A stretch of 64,000 bases of DNA from Microbacterium ureisolvens (GCF_015278315.1 NZ_JADIJE010000003.1:1-64000), one strand, 5' to 3'. Counted from the first letter of the stretch, positions 1 through 9,091 are shown. Made by a program: numbers and translations. Notes: generated by a model not told the origin, from the sequence alone.

Positions 1-1314
1 GCGGGGGGGGCGCGGCTGGGGGCGGGCGGCCTTGGCGCGCGCCCCCGCGCCGTCCTCCTCCTCGGTGGCGGTGGTCTCTTCGGTGGTCGCGGCCTTCGGG
101 TCCTTGACGGCGGCGCCCTCGCGGAGCGGCGCGCGGGGCTCGTGGCGCTCGACGCCGAGGCGGAGGCGTCGCGGGCCGAACTGGCCGAACAGGCAGGCGC
201 CGCACGATCGCGGATCGCGTCGCTCGCTGCCACCGTCGACGCGGCGCGGCAGGCGGTCGAGGCCGCGCGCGGCGATCACGCCAGCGTGGCCGACCGCGTC
301 GCCGCCGTCACCGGCGTCCGCGACGCCGCGCGTGCCGCGCTGGAAGCCCGGGCCGAGGCCCGCCGCGCCGAGGAGCAGGCCGCACAGGCGCGCACGGAGG
401 CGGACGCGCGGATCGCGGCATCCGTCTTCGACAGTGCCGAGGAGGCGACAGCCGCCCTCATGCCGGCAGACCGTGTCGAGGTGGTCGCGCAGCGGGTGTC
501 GACGCACGACGCCCAGCTCGCTGCCACGCGGGCGCGCATGCTCGAGCTCGAGCTGCAGCTGGCGGGAGCACCGGACGAGCCCGCCGACGCGGCGGCGTCG
601 CAGGCGGTCCTCGAGGCCGCCGACACGGCGCGCACGGTCGCCCTCCGCGCCGAGCGCGACGCGCACACGCTGGTCGCGTCGCTGCGCGACCTCTCGATGC
701 AGATCGACGACGCGTATGCGGGTGTGGCGGCGCGCGCCGCCGACGCCGCCGTCATCACGCGCCTCGCCGATACCGTGGCCGGTCGCGCCCCCAACACGAT
801 GAAGATGGACCTCGAGACGTTCGTGCTGGCCGCCGAGCTCGAAGAGATCGTGGCCGCGGCGAACCTGCGGCTGGGCGACATGTCGTCCGGGCGCTACCGC
901 CTGCAGCACACCGACGCGCGCGCGGCCCGGGGCGCCGCCTCTGGCCTGGGCCTGGAGATCATGGACGCCTTCACCGGGCAGGCCCGGCCGGCGCACTCGC
1001 TGTCCGGCGGCGAGACGTTCCTCGCCTCGCTCGCGCTGGCTCTAGGACTGGCCGAGGTCGTCACCTCCCGCGCCGGCGGCGTACGGCTCGACACGCTCTT
1101 CGTCGACGAGGGATTCGGCTCGCTCGACGACGAGACGCTCGATCTCGCCATGCGCACACTTGACGAGCTCCGCCAGGGCGGACGCACTGTCGGCGTGATC
1201 AGCCACGTCGCGGCCATGAAGGAACAGCTGCCCGCGCAGCTCGCGGTGGAGTCTACGCCGGAGGGCCCGAGCGTGGTCCGGCAGGGCGCGGGCGTCTCCG
1301 CCGGCGCCGCCTAG
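1..1314 (+). CDS. sbcC: SbcC-like exonuclease/SMC ATPase subunit, C-terminal part (5' truncated by window edge)
   Basis: This is the distal part of an SbcC/Rad50-type ATPase, which with SbcD (Mre11-like) cleaves hairpins and processes DNA ends. Residues encoded from about 120 to 800 are an Ala/Glu/Arg-rich coiled coil. The end carries the ABC-type head: the LSGGE signature near 1003, Walker B FVDEGFGSLD near 1100, and the H-loop VISH near 1197. The frame is open to base 1, so the true start lies outside the window. The first 110 or so bases read as Gly-rich, non-coiled sequence that does not look like SbcC. The stop codon TAG forms part of the -10 box of the next gene. Confidence 0.85.
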   Translation, partial: AGGARLGAGGLGARPRAVLLLGGGGLFGGRGLRVLDGGALAERRAGLVALDAEAEASRAELAEQAGAARSRIASLAATVDAARQAVEAARGDHASVADRVAAVTGVRDAARAALEARAEARRAEEQAAQARTEADARIAASVFDSAEEATAALMPADRVEVVAQRVSTHDAQLAATRARMLELELQLAGAPDEPADAAASQAVLEAADTARTVALRAERDAHTLVASLRDLSMQIDDAYAGVAARAADAAVITRLADTVAGRAPNTMKMDLETFVLAAELEEIVAAANLRLGDMSSGRYRLQHTDARAARGAASGLGLEIMDAFTGQARPAHSLSGGETFLASLALALGLAEVVTSRAGGVRLDTLFVDEGFGSLDDETLDLAMRTLDELRQGGRTVGVISHVAAMKEQLPAQLAVESTPEGPSVVRQGAGVSAGAA

Positions 1315-1317
1315 GCT
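1312..1317 (+). promoter_or_regulatory. -10 box TAGGCT, 6 nt before the start at 1324
   Basis: The TANNNT hexamer lies 6 nt upstream of the GTG, so transcription should begin at or next to the start codon (leaderless mRNA). It overlaps the sbcC stop codon. The same arrangement recurs before about fifteen other genes in this window. Confidence 0.55.
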
Positions 1318-1323
1318 GGAACG

Positions 1324-1503
1324 GTGAAGAAGGGCACTCTCTGGACCATCCTCGGCGTCATTGCGGCGGTTGTGATCGCGTGGTTCCTGGTGGACGTGCT
1401 GTTCTCACTGCTGTGGTTCATCGGCAAGCTCGTGATCGTCGCCATCGTCGCCGTCATCGTCTTCGTCGTGCTGCGCAGCCTGTTCGCCCGGGACCGGGAC
1501 TGA
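1324..1503 (+). CDS. Small membrane protein, 59 aa
   Basis: The GTG start at 1324 gives 59 residues beginning MKKGTLWTIL. Two hydrophobic helices (about residues 6-25 and 31-51) are followed by a charged tail, RSLFARDRD. This should be a small inner-membrane protein of unknown function. No family is recognised. Codon choice is strongly GC3, and a canonical -10 box sits 6 nt upstream, so I regard it as a real gene. It converges with the nucleosidase gene, whose stop codon begins 1 nt after this gene ends. Confidence 0.7.
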   Translation: MKKGTLWTILGVIAAVVIAWFLVDVLFSLLWFIGKLVIVAIVAVIVFVVLRSLFARDRD

Positions 1504-1504
1504 G

Positions 1505-2062
1505 TCAGACGCCGTAGTCGGCGCGGACGCGGTCGCGCAGCTGATGGCTGCAGGCGGTCACCGCCGCGTGCCAGTCGGTGATGGCGCCGTCCTGGGCGCG
1601 GTCCGACACGGCCTTCAGCACGCGGATCGGCACGCCGAACTGCTGCGCCACCCAGATGTACGCGTAGGTCTCCATGTCGACGAGACCGGCGCCGAGCGGA
1701 CGGATCACGGCCACCGCCTCCGCGTCGTCGACGAAGTGGTCACCGGTCGCGATGACGACGCCGTCGGCCTGAAGCTCCACCAGGGGCGGCAGCGACACGT
1801 GCTGGCCGACGATGCCGTCGATGTCGGTGACGTCGTGCTGGAGCGCACCCGAGATCTCATAGACGGATGCGTCGAGCCGCGCGTCGATGGCGCCTGCCGT
1901 GCCGACCACCACGATCTCGTCGTAGGAGGCGGCATCCAGCGCCCGGGTCAGTGCATACGTGGCCTGGAGCTTGCCGGGACCGGTGACGAGGCGGTCGAAG
2001 CCGGGCAGCGGCTCGGGGAAGGCGACAAGCTCGGAGGCGAGGGCGGCGACGAGGAGTCTCAC
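1505..2062 (-). CDS. Nucleosidase of the MTA/SAH nucleosidase (phosphorylase) family
   Basis: The 185-residue protein belongs to the PNP/MTA-SAH nucleosidase fold. It hydrolyses or phosphorolyses nucleosides such as methylthioadenosine or S-adenosylhomocysteine. Visible marks are the early Ala-Leu-rich strand with an acidic residue (LLVAALASEL), VVVGTAGAI in the middle, and the substrate-binding LVDMETYA followed by LKAVSD, which matches the family Met-Glu and catalytic Ser-Asp. It is shorter than the typical 230 residues at the N-terminus. The GTG start at 2062 was chosen because it opens directly into the first strand and follows a purine-rich GGAGAG. Exact substrate is not resolved. Confidence 0.72.
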   Translation of the reverse strand: MRLLVAALASELVAFPEPLPGFDRLVTGPGKLQATYALTRALDAASYDEIVVVGTAGAIDARLDASVYEISGALQHDVTDIDGIVGQHVSLPPLVELQADGVVIATGDHFVDDAEAVAVIRPLGAGLVDMETYAYIWVAQQFGVPIRVLKAVSDRAQDGAITDWHAAVTACSHQLRDRVRADYGV

Positions 2063-2170
2063 CTCTCCATCATCCCCCGGTTCCTCCCGCGCGGATTCCG
2101 AGGCCTCCAGAACCGCCGCAGCCGCGACATGTTCCCGCCCCGGACGGGCCGTGCCCCCGCGGGACCGCAG

Positions 2171-2176
2171 TAGCCT
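2171..2176 (+). promoter_or_regulatory. -10 box TAGCCT before the MFS gene
   Basis: The hexamer ends 7 nt before the ATG at 2184 and fits the leaderless pattern of this genome. It helps to choose that ATG over the longer open frame upstream. Confidence 0.5.
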
Positions 2177-2183
2177 GGGCTGG

Positions 2184-3722
2184 ATGCCTGAGTCCGAGCC
2201 GAGACCGATGAAGACCTCGAGCACGGCCCGGGTCGTGCCGGCCACGACAGCCGTCATCCCGATCTCGCCGGCTGCGCGGTGGCGCGCCTTCTGGGTGTGC
2301 GTGTCGGTCGCAGCGATCACGATCCTCGACATGACGAAGGTCAACGTGGCCCTGCCGTCGATCGGCGAAGTGCTGGACGCGGGATCGACCGAGCTGCAGC
2401 TGATCGTGTCGGGCTTCGTGCTCACGTTCGGGCTCGTGCTGGTGCCGATGGGCCGTCTCGGCGACCAGCGCTCGCGACGCACCCTGTTCGTGGTCGGTCT
2501 CTCGCTCTACACCGTCACGAGCGTCGTCTGCGCGCTGGCGCCCACCGCCGCCGTGCTGCTGGTGGGGCGGCTGCTGCAGGGCGTGGCCGCGGGCATCCAG
2601 ATGCCGCAGGTGCTGGGCATGGCACAGGAGCTCTTCCAGGGCAAGGAGCGCGCCCGGGCGTTCGGGCTGTTCGGCGCGACGATCGGCATCGCGACCGCCT
2701 TCGGCCCCACGATCGGCGGGCTCCTCATCGCACTCGGCGGGCCGACGGACGGATGGCGGCTCATCTTCTGGATGAACGTGCCACTCTGCCTGGCCGCCAT
2801 CGGCCTCGCGCTGTGGCTGCTGCCCGACACCCGCACCCGCTCGCAACGGCCCGTGCAGCTCGACCCGATCGGCGTGCTGCTGTTCGGCGCCAGCATCGTC
2901 TCGCTGATGTGGCCCTTCCTCTTCACCACCGGGGCGCCCACCGACAACCCCGCTCGCTGGTGGCTGCTCGTCGCATTCGCCCTGTTCGTGTCGGCGTTCA
3001 TCGCCTGGGAGCGCCGGTATGCCAGGCGCGGGCGCAACCCGCTCATTCCGCTCGGCCTCTTCCGCATCTCGTCGTACCGCAACGGCACGCTGCTGCAGAC
3101 GGCGTACTTCACGGCCGCGCCCGCGATGTTCCTCACCACGACGCTGTTCCTGCAGATCGGCCTGGGCCTGGAGCCCGTGTACGCCGGCATGGTCTCGATC
3201 GGGTTCGCGCTGGCCAGCGCCGTCACCTCGTGGGTCGGCGGCAACCTCGTGAGCACGCACGGGCGCGTCGTCGTGGTGTGGGGACTCGCGGGCGTGCTCG
3301 TCAGCGTGATCGGCCTCGTGCTCGCGGCGCTGTACACCGATCCCGCGTGGACGCCGTACATCGCCGCAGCCGTCATGACGCTGGGCGGCGCGGGCGGCGG
3401 GCTCGTGATCGCCCCGAACCAGGCGCTCACCCTCGGCGACATCCCGGTCAAGCAGGGCGGCCTGGCGGGCTCCGTGGGGCAGCTCGGCCAGCGCGTCGGC
3501 GCCGCCGTGGGCACCGCGGTCGCCCTGTCGCTGTTCTACGCCACGATCTACCGCGAGTCCGGCACGCACGACAGCCTGGTCGTCTACCAAGACGCATATG
3601 CGTTCGGGATGCTGTCGGTCGGGATCTTCCTCAGCCTCGCGTTCATCGTCGCCATCGTCGACCTCACGGCGCGGCGCGCACGCGGCCGCGACGTCAGCGG
3701 CGAAGAGCCACGGGTCCCATGA
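2184..3722 (+). CDS. MFS drug exporter, DHA2 (EmrB/QacA, 14-TM) family
   Basis: The 512-residue integral membrane protein should be a proton-driven drug/H+ antiporter. It shows MFS motif A (MGRLGDQRSRRTLF, about residues 88-101) and the antiporter motif C (GATIGIATAFGPTIGG, about 169-184). The TM1 segment contains ITILDMTKVNVALP, the DHA2 motif D1 region. Fourteen hydrophobic segments fit the length. The ATG at 2184 follows a -10 box, although a second ATG eight codons later is possible. Its 3' end overlaps the convergent lipase maturation factor gene by 29 nt. The substrate cannot be told from sequence. Confidence 0.88.
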   Translation: MPESEPRPMKTSSTARVVPATTAVIPISPAARWRAFWVCVSVAAITILDMTKVNVALPSIGEVLDAGSTELQLIVSGFVLTFGLVLVPMGRLGDQRSRRTLFVVGLSLYTVTSVVCALAPTAAVLLVGRLLQGVAAGIQMPQVLGMAQELFQGKERARAFGLFGATIGIATAFGPTIGGLLIALGGPTDGWRLIFWMNVPLCLAAIGLALWLLPDTRTRSQRPVQLDPIGVLLFGASIVSLMWPFLFTTGAPTDNPARWWLLVAFALFVSAFIAWERRYARRGRNPLIPLGLFRISSYRNGTLLQTAYFTAAPAMFLTTTLFLQIGLGLEPVYAGMVSIGFALASAVTSWVGGNLVSTHGRVVVVWGLAGVLVSVIGLVLAALYTDPAWTPYIAAAVMTLGGAGGGLVIAPNQALTLGDIPVKQGGLAGSVGQLGQRVGAAVGTAVALSLFYATIYRESGTHDSLVVYQDAYAFGMLSVGIFLSLAFIVAIVDLTARRARGRDVSGEEPRVP

Positions 3723-5184
3723 CCGCGCGACGGCGGTCGCGCACCCACCGCGCGCGGGACGTGCGGAACTCCGCGCGCGTGCTGAAGCGATAGCGGTACG
3801 ACACCGCGCGCACCCACCGCGGCCGCTGCCCCTCGAAAGGATCGCGCGCGAGCAGTCGCAGGGTGGGGGCATCCGCCTCCAGGAGGCGCACCAGGAACGC
3901 CGTGAACCAGTCCTCGAGCGACCGTCCGAGCGGCAGGAACCACATCAGCCAGTCGAGCCGCAGGTGGTACGGCGCGAACTGGCGCGGCACGCGCCGCACG
4001 TCGCCGGGCTTTCCTTTGAACGAGTACTCGCGCCAGGTCGCGGCATCCGGATCCTCGTCCATCGTGCCCTCGACGACGATCTCGATCCGCTCCTTCGTCA
4101 CCGTGCCGAACGCGCCGTACGCGTTGGCGAGCTGCCACCGGTTGAACGCCGCGTTCATGAGCTGGCGCCTTGCGAACAGGTTCTGCAGCGGCCACCAGCT
4201 CAGCACGAGGTAGAGCGCGCCGACCGCGGACGTGACGACGACCCAGTACAGCGGGATCCCGTCGACGATCGACGGCGCCCCCTCGACAGACGCGGGGACC
4301 GATCCCTCAGCCTGACGAAGGGGCAGGCCGATCGCCGAGAACGCCAGGACGATCGTCATCCAGTTGAGCCACGCGAAGTTGCCGGTCATGACGAGCCAGA
4401 CCTGCGTCGCGATGACGACCGCCGCGGCGACGGCCCCGATGATCGCGGGCACGGGACCGGGCACGACGAGGCCGAGCAGCGGGACGAAGAGGAACCACGG
4501 CACCACGAGCTGCGCGAAGTGGTTGCCGAGCACCTCGCCCCGGTGGAACCAGCGGGGGAGGAGGTGCGCCTGTCGGCTCAGCGGCCCCGGCATGGGCTGC
4601 GTCTCGTGGTGGTACGTCAGCGCGGTGAGGTCGCGCCATTCCCGACCGCCGCGGATCTTGATCATGCCCGCGCCGAACTCGAGCCTGAACACGAGCCACC
4701 AGAACAGCACGACGACGACGGTGGACGGCGGCTGGTCGTCCGACCCGAGGAATGCCGCGAGGAATCCCGCCTCGAGGAGCAGCATCTCCCATCCGAAGCC
4801 GTAGAAGGTCTGCCCGATGCTCGTGACCGACATGTATCCGAGCCACAGTACGAGGAAGCACACCATCGGCACCCACGGGGGAGCCAGCTGCGGGATGCCG
4901 GCCACCAGCGCCGCGCCGACCGTGATGCCCACCCCGCACAGCACGACGAGCCGGCGATCCGTGTAGCGCACGTACCGGAACAGCGTCGGGCGGAGGAGCC
5001 GGCGACCTCGCTTCGACGTGTGCGCCCACTCCAGCAGCTCCGGTGCGGGCAGCAGGCCGTGCTCGCCGAGCAGTGGACGGAACTGGTTCAGCGTCGAGAT
5101 GAAGGCGACCACGAACAGCGCCGCGATGCCCCGTTGCAGCACCTGCCGGGCGAACTCGAAATCGACAGCCGCGAACCCGTCCAT
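3694..5184 (-). CDS. Lipase maturation factor family membrane protein
   Basis: The 496-residue polytopic protein matches the LMF1/LMF2-like family. Key stretches are YHHETQPMPGPLSRQAH, LLPRWFHRGEVLGNHFAQL and the C-terminal WREYSFKGKPGDVRRVPRQFAPYHLRLDW. In vertebrates LMF1 helps fold secreted lipases; the bacterial role is unknown. An N-terminal HTTM-like region with several helices precedes the conserved loop. Around residue 290 a short insert (LRQAEGSVPAS) is encoded by a degenerate copy of the CCTGAGCCTGTCGAAGG palindrome family. The tail overlaps the convergent MFS gene. Confidence 0.82.
   Translation of the reverse strand: MDGFAAVDFEFARQVLQRGIAALFVVAFISTLNQFRPLLGEHGLLPAPELLEWAHTSKRGRRLLRPTLFRYVRYTDRRLVVLCGVGITVGAALVAGIPQLAPPWVPMVCFLVLWLGYMSVTSIGQTFYGFGWEMLLLEAGFLAAFLGSDDQPPSTVVVVLFWWLVFRLEFGAGMIKIRGGREWRDLTALTYHHETQPMPGPLSRQAHLLPRWFHRGEVLGNHFAQLVVPWFLFVPLLGLVVPGPVPAIIGAVAAAVVIATQVWLVMTGNFAWLNWMTIVLAFSAIGLPLRQAEGSVPASVEGAPSIVDGIPLYWVVVTSAVGALYLVLSWWPLQNLFARRQLMNAAFNRWQLANAYGAFGTVTKERIEIVVEGTMDEDPDAATWREYSFKGKPGDVRRVPRQFAPYHLRLDWLMWFLPLGRSLEDWFTAFLVRLLEADAPTLRLLARDPFEGQRPRWVRAVSYRYRFSTRAEFRTSRARWVRDRRRAVMGPVALRR
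4304..4323. repeat. Degenerate copy of the CCCTGAGCCTGTCGAAGGG palindromic repeat, inside the lipase maturation factor gene
   Basis: The sequence CCCTCAGCCTGACGAAGGGG differs at a few positions from the clean copy at 38362-38380. It lies in frame in a loop between membrane segments of the host protein. Confidence 0.55.
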
Positions 5185-5301
5185 CAGCCTGTCTCCCCGA
5201 CGGGGTGAGAGGCAACTCCTCCGAACAGACGCCGGCCCGGCGGATTCGCGCCGCCAGGCCGACGCCCGGCAACGCTCTGGAGTCGCAGCCCGGGGCGCAT
5301 G

Positions 5302-6768
5302 TCAGCTCCCGAAGAGGTCCTCGAGCTCGAGGCGCTCGCCGCGACGGCGGTCGCGGAGCGCCTGCCGCGCGGCGAGCCAGCCCGGCATGCCGCTGACGCC
5401 CGGCCCGGGCGGTGTCGCGGCCGAGGCGAGATAGACGCCGCGCAGCGGCGTGCGCCATGGAGTGCGCGAGAGGACAGGCCGGCGGAACGCCTGCGCGAGC
5501 GTGAAAGCGCCCCCGAGGATGTCGCCGCCGATGTCGGCCGGATTCTCCGCGGCGCGCTGGGCCGCGGTCGTGGCGTGGCTCGCGAGGATGTGACGACGGA
5601 AGCCCGGCGCGAAGCGCTCGATCTGCCGCACGATCGCCTGCGTCGGATCGGACGTCGAGCCGGCCGGGACGTGGATGTACGTCCACAGCACGTGCTTGCC
5701 CTCGGGCGCGCGCGTGCCGTCGAGCACGCTCGGCTGCACGACCAGCACGTACGGCCGCTCGGTCGTGCCGCCGCGCGCCACCGCGTTCTCGCTCGCCTCG
5801 ATCTCCTCACGCGTCCCGCCGAGGTGGACGGTCGGGGCCAGCGCCACCTCCGGGTGCGCCCACGGCACCGGGCCGTCCAGCGCGAAGTCGACCTTGGCGG
5901 CCGCCTGCCCGTACCGGTAGTGCCGCACGGCATGCGCGTAGCGCGCCGGCAGCCGCGGGTGCGTGAGCAGCAGCCGCGGCGTGGTGTTCAGCAGCAGGAG
6001 GTCGCCGGCATCCGGGTCCCCCCAGTCCAGCCCGTCCAGCGTGTCTACGCGGACCCCCGTCTCGACGACCCCGCCGTGGGCGTGGAGGTCGGCGACGAGG
6101 GCGTCGGCGATGGCCTGGGAACCGCCGCGCGGAAAGGCCCAGCCGTCGGCCGAGTGCGCGTGCGCGGCGAGGAAGAGCCCCGAGGCGGCGGCGCCGACCG
6201 AGGGCAGCGGCGTGTTCGCATGCGCCAGCACGCCTGCCAGCAGCGCGTTCGCCTCCTCGGTGGCGAACGTGTCGCGCCCCAGACGCGTCCCGAGCCGCAG
6301 CGTGCGCAGCCCGAATCGTGCGGCGGTGATCGGATGCCGCGGCCACCGCAGCAGCTGCGATCCGGTGAAGTCGACCACCCCGCCCAGGCGACTGCTGAGG
6401 GGCCGCAGCAGCGCACGCCACGCGGGCCCGTCGGCGCCGAGGCCGTCGGCGGTGCGCTCCAGGTCACGCCACGCGATCGCGGCCCGGCCGCCGTCGAGCG
6501 GCTGTGCGTACGATGCGAGCGGGTGGATCCAGCCCACCCGCTCGTGGATGCCGAACGCGCGGAGGAACGGCGACGACAGCGCCGCGGGGTGCACCGCGGA
6601 GCACACGTCGTGCCGGAAGCCCGGAAGCGTGAGGTTCGCGGTGCGGACGCCGCCACCGGCGACCGAGGCGGCTTCGAGCACCCGCACCTCGAAGCCCGCG
6701 CGCGCGAGCGCGACCGCCGCGGACAGCCCGTTCGGCCCGCTGCCGATCACCGTCGCGCGCCTGGCCAT
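5302..6768 (-). CDS. Phytoene dehydrogenase-like FAD/NAD(P)-dependent oxidoreductase
   Basis: The 488-residue flavoprotein opens with the dinucleotide-binding fingerprint VIGSGPNGLSAAVALARAG, followed by the acidic residue that binds the FAD ribose (VLEA). Family motifs continue with GGG-VRTANLTLPGFRHD and a C-terminal FAD motif GVYLASAATPPGPGVSGMPG. It belongs to the CrtI/PYROXD2-like amine oxidase superfamily. No other carotenoid genes are nearby, so a role in carotenoid desaturation is not supported; the substrate is unknown. It lies 98 nt downstream of the response regulator on the same strand. Confidence 0.82.
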   Translation of the reverse strand: MARRATVIGSGPNGLSAAVALARAGFEVRVLEAASVAGGGVRTANLTLPGFRHDVCSAVHPAALSSPFLRAFGIHERVGWIHPLASYAQPLDGGRAAIAWRDLERTADGLGADGPAWRALLRPLSSRLGGVVDFTGSQLLRWPRHPITAARFGLRTLRLGTRLGRDTFATEEANALLAGVLAHANTPLPSVGAAASGLFLAAHAHSADGWAFPRGGSQAIADALVADLHAHGGVVETGVRVDTLDGLDWGDPDAGDLLLLNTTPRLLLTHPRLPARYAHAVRHYRYGQAAAKVDFALDGPVPWAHPEVALAPTVHLGGTREEIEASENAVARGGTTERPYVLVVQPSVLDGTRAPEGKHVLWTYIHVPAGSTSDPTQAIVRQIERFAPGFRRHILASHATTAAQRAAENPADIGGDILGGAFTLAQAFRRPVLSRTPWRTPLRGVYLASAATPPGPGVSGMPGWLAARQALRDRRRGERLELEDLFGS

Positions 6769-6866
6769 GCCTCATCCTTTCCGGCGCGCCCCGGTCGCGG
6801 CAGGGGGTTGACGGGCCGCCGGAAGCCGCAGATCCGCTCGAGCGCGGGACGGCCCCCCGGCGGGCG

Positions 6867-7523
6867 TCAGACCAGCCGGTATCCCACGCCGCGCACCGTC
6901 TCGATGCGGCCGGGTCCGAGCTTCTGGCGGAGGTAGCCGACGTAGACGTCGGCGACGTTGGAGCCGGGGTCGAAGTCGTAGCCCCACACGCGGCTCAGCA
7001 GCTGCTCACGGCTGAGTACCTGGCCCGCGTTGCGCACGAGCTCCTCCGCGAGCGCGAATTCTCGTGCCGACAACTCGACGGCGGTCGTCCCGAGGTGTGC
7101 GCGCCGCGTGCGGATGTCGAGGGTGAGGTCGCGGTGGGTGAGCTGTGCGCCGCCGACGGTCTCGTCGCGCCGCATGCGCAGGCGGATCCGGGCGAGCAGC
7201 TCGTCGAACCGGAACGGCTTGCCCAGGTAGTCGTCGGCGCCGCCCTCGAGGCCCGCGACGGTGTCGTGCAGCTCGACGCGGGCGGTGAGCATGATCACCG
7301 GCATCCGCGATCCCGACCCGCGCAGGTTCTCGAGCACCGCGAACCCGTCCATCCCGGGAAGGTTGACGTCGAGCACGAGCAGGTCGAACTCGCCGCTGAG
7401 CGCGAGGTCGAGCGCGTCCGGTCCGGTCGTGGCGACGCGCGTGGCGAAGCCCGCCGACCGCAGGCCCTTGTCGATGAACCCAGAGATGCGCGCCTCGTCA
7501 TCGGCGATCAGGATGGATGCCAC
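6867..7523 (-). CDS. OmpR/PhoB-family response regulator
   Basis: The 218-residue regulator has a receiver domain (residues 1-115) with acidic pocket D8-D9, phospho-acceptor D52 in LLVLDVNLPGMDG, and the conserved lysine in YLGKPF. A winged-helix DNA-binding domain follows, ending YLRQKLGPGRIETVRGVGYRL. The GTG start at 7523 lies 9 nt after the stop of the histidine kinase gene, with GAGGGG spanning that stop as ribosome binding site. The two form one operon, kinase first. The repeated element TAAGAGNNGTCTCAT (9077-9091 and 10293-10307) is a candidate binding site. Confidence 0.93.
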   Translation of the reverse strand: MASILIADDEARISGFIDKGLRSAGFATRVATTGPDALDLALSGEFDLLVLDVNLPGMDGFAVLENLRGSGSRMPVIMLTARVELHDTVAGLEGGADDYLGKPFRFDELLARIRLRMRRDETVGGAQLTHRDLTLDIRTRRAHLGTTAVELSAREFALAEELVRNAGQVLSREQLLSRVWGYDFDPGSNVADVYVGYLRQKLGPGRIETVRGVGYRLV

Positions 7524-7532
7524 GGGTACCCC

Positions 7533-9035
7533 TCAATCGGCTGCCAGGTCGGTGGTGGGCAGCGGCGGCCGAGGCGGAACGACGAGACCCGCCGGCACGG
7601 ACTGGCGCGCCGCGGTGAGCGGCAGCCAGAGCGTGAAGACCGCGCCGCCGCCGGGAGCATCCTCGACGCGCGCCCCGCCGCCGTGCGCGCGGGCGATCAC
7701 CTGGACGATGTTCAGGCCCAGGCCGCTGCCGGAGCGGCCGTCGGCGTCCGCGCCCCGCACGAACCGGTCGAACACGTGCGCCCGGGCGTCGGGCGGGACC
7801 CCCGGGCCGAAGTCGCGCACCGAGATCTCGAGCGCGTCCGCGGCGACGGCGCTGGAGATCACCATGCGCCCGCCGCCGTGCGTCACCGCGTTCTGCGCGA
7901 GCTGCAGCACCGCCTGGGTGACGCGGCCAGGGTCGAGTGCCGTCACGACTTCGGCGATCGGGCCGGGCTCGATCCCCGCGCCCTCGATGCCCTGCGCCTT
8001 GCGCACGATCTGCTGCACGAGGTCGGCGGCGTCGACGGCGACCGGCTTCACCGGTGCCGGGCCGTGCAGGGCCGCGGCCGACGCGAGATCCTGCACCAGC
8101 TGTGCCATACGCGCGAGCTCGTCGACCGCCAGGTCGCGGGTCTCGCGCACATCTCGCGGGTCGTCGGGGTCGACGACGTCGAGGTAGCCGCTCACGATGG
8201 TGATGGGGGTCTTCAGCTCGTGCCCGACGTCGCTCAGGAGCCGGCGCTGCGAGTCGAGCGCCTCGTCGAGCCGGTCGAGCATGTCGTTCATGGTGGCCGC
8301 GAGCTCCGAGACGTCGTCGCGGCCGACGATCGGGAGGCGCTCCGACAGCGACTGCGCAGACACGCGCTCGGCCGTCTCGCGCATCTGGCGGAGCGGGCGC
8401 AGAAGTCGTGTGGTGACGAGCGCCGCGACCGCCGCGATGACCAGAAGCGTGAGCGCCGAGGCGATCGCCCACACCCGGGCGGCCTCGTTGATCTCGGCGA
8501 GCTCGGCCTCGATGTCGTACGCGATGACGAACAGGCCCGCGTCCTCAGGTGCATCGCCGACGGTGATGGGGGCGCCGAGGTAGCGCCACGTGACGCCTTG
8601 CTCGGCGTACGTGCCGATCACCGGCTCGCCCTCCTGCGTCCCCGCCACCACGTGCGGCACGAAGCCGTCGACCGCGAGCAGGTCGACGTCGAGCGGGACA
8701 CCGGGCACGAGGGCGGGAGCGCCGTCGATGACCCCGATCGTGCCCGTGTTGTCGTCCGGCGCTGCGCGCTGGACGACGACCGCGAGCGCCTGCGCGGTCG
8801 AGTCCCAGGTTCCGGTGTCGTCGTCGCCCCGCTCGACGAGGTAGCCGGCCGATTCGAGGTTGGCCTCGAGAAGCTGATCCACCTGCTGCAGGATGCGTCC
8901 GCGTTCCTCGAGATACACGACGAAGCCCACCGCGAGCATGCCGATCGCCGAGACGATCGTGATGACGGCGATCAGCCGCGTCCGCACCGAGAGCGCCGGA
9001 AGTCGGCGTTTCGGGGCGTGCGCGGGATCGTCCAC
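7533..9035 (-). CDS. Membrane sensor histidine kinase (HAMP, HisKA, HATPase)
   Basis: The 500-residue kinase has an N-terminal membrane helix (about 17-37), an extracytoplasmic domain of about 130 residues, a second helix near residue 185-205, and a HAMP segment (RLLRPLRQMRETAERVS). The H-box is LLSDVGHELKTPITI, with the phosphorylated His near residue 270. The N, G1 and G2 boxes follow (QLAQNAVTHGGG, VRDFGPGVPPDARAHVFDRF, GSGLGLNIVQVIARAHGG). The GTG at 9035 was chosen as the first start after the divergent promoter region. It is co-transcribed with the regulator and divergent from the phosphotransferase gene. Confidence 0.92.
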   Translation of the reverse strand: MDDPAHAPKRRLPALSVRTRLIAVITIVSAIGMLAVGFVVYLEERGRILQQVDQLLEANLESAGYLVERGDDDTGTWDSTAQALAVVVQRAAPDDNTGTIGVIDGAPALVPGVPLDVDLLAVDGFVPHVVAGTQEGEPVIGTYAEQGVTWRYLGAPITVGDAPEDAGLFVIAYDIEAELAEINEAARVWAIASALTLLVIAAVAALVTTRLLRPLRQMRETAERVSAQSLSERLPIVGRDDVSELAATMNDMLDRLDEALDSQRRLLSDVGHELKTPITIVSGYLDVVDPDDPRDVRETRDLAVDELARMAQLVQDLASAAALHGPAPVKPVAVDAADLVQQIVRKAQGIEGAGIEPGPIAEVVTALDPGRVTQAVLQLAQNAVTHGGGRMVISSAVAADALEISVRDFGPGVPPDARAHVFDRFVRGADADGRSGSGLGLNIVQVIARAHGGGARVEDAPGGGAVFTLWLPLTAARQSVPAGLVVPPRPPLPTTDLAAD

Positions 9036-9076
9036 TCTTCCAGTATTCCCGCGAGGGGATGCCGCGCCCCACACCA

Positions 9077-9091
9077 TAAGAGAGGTCTCAT
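9077..9091. promoter_or_regulatory. Candidate response-regulator site TAAGAGAGGTCTCAT
   Basis: This 15-mer lies between the divergent kinase (start 9035) and phosphotransferase (start 9126) genes. The only close copy I see in the window is at 10293-10307, upstream of the secreted protein; the two match at 13 of 15 positions. Confidence 0.4.

Noticed and set aside
2070..3872. 600-codon minus-strand ORF over the MFS gene
   Set aside because: Arg/Gly/His-rich composition typical of antisense shadow; the plus strand has clear MFS motifs.
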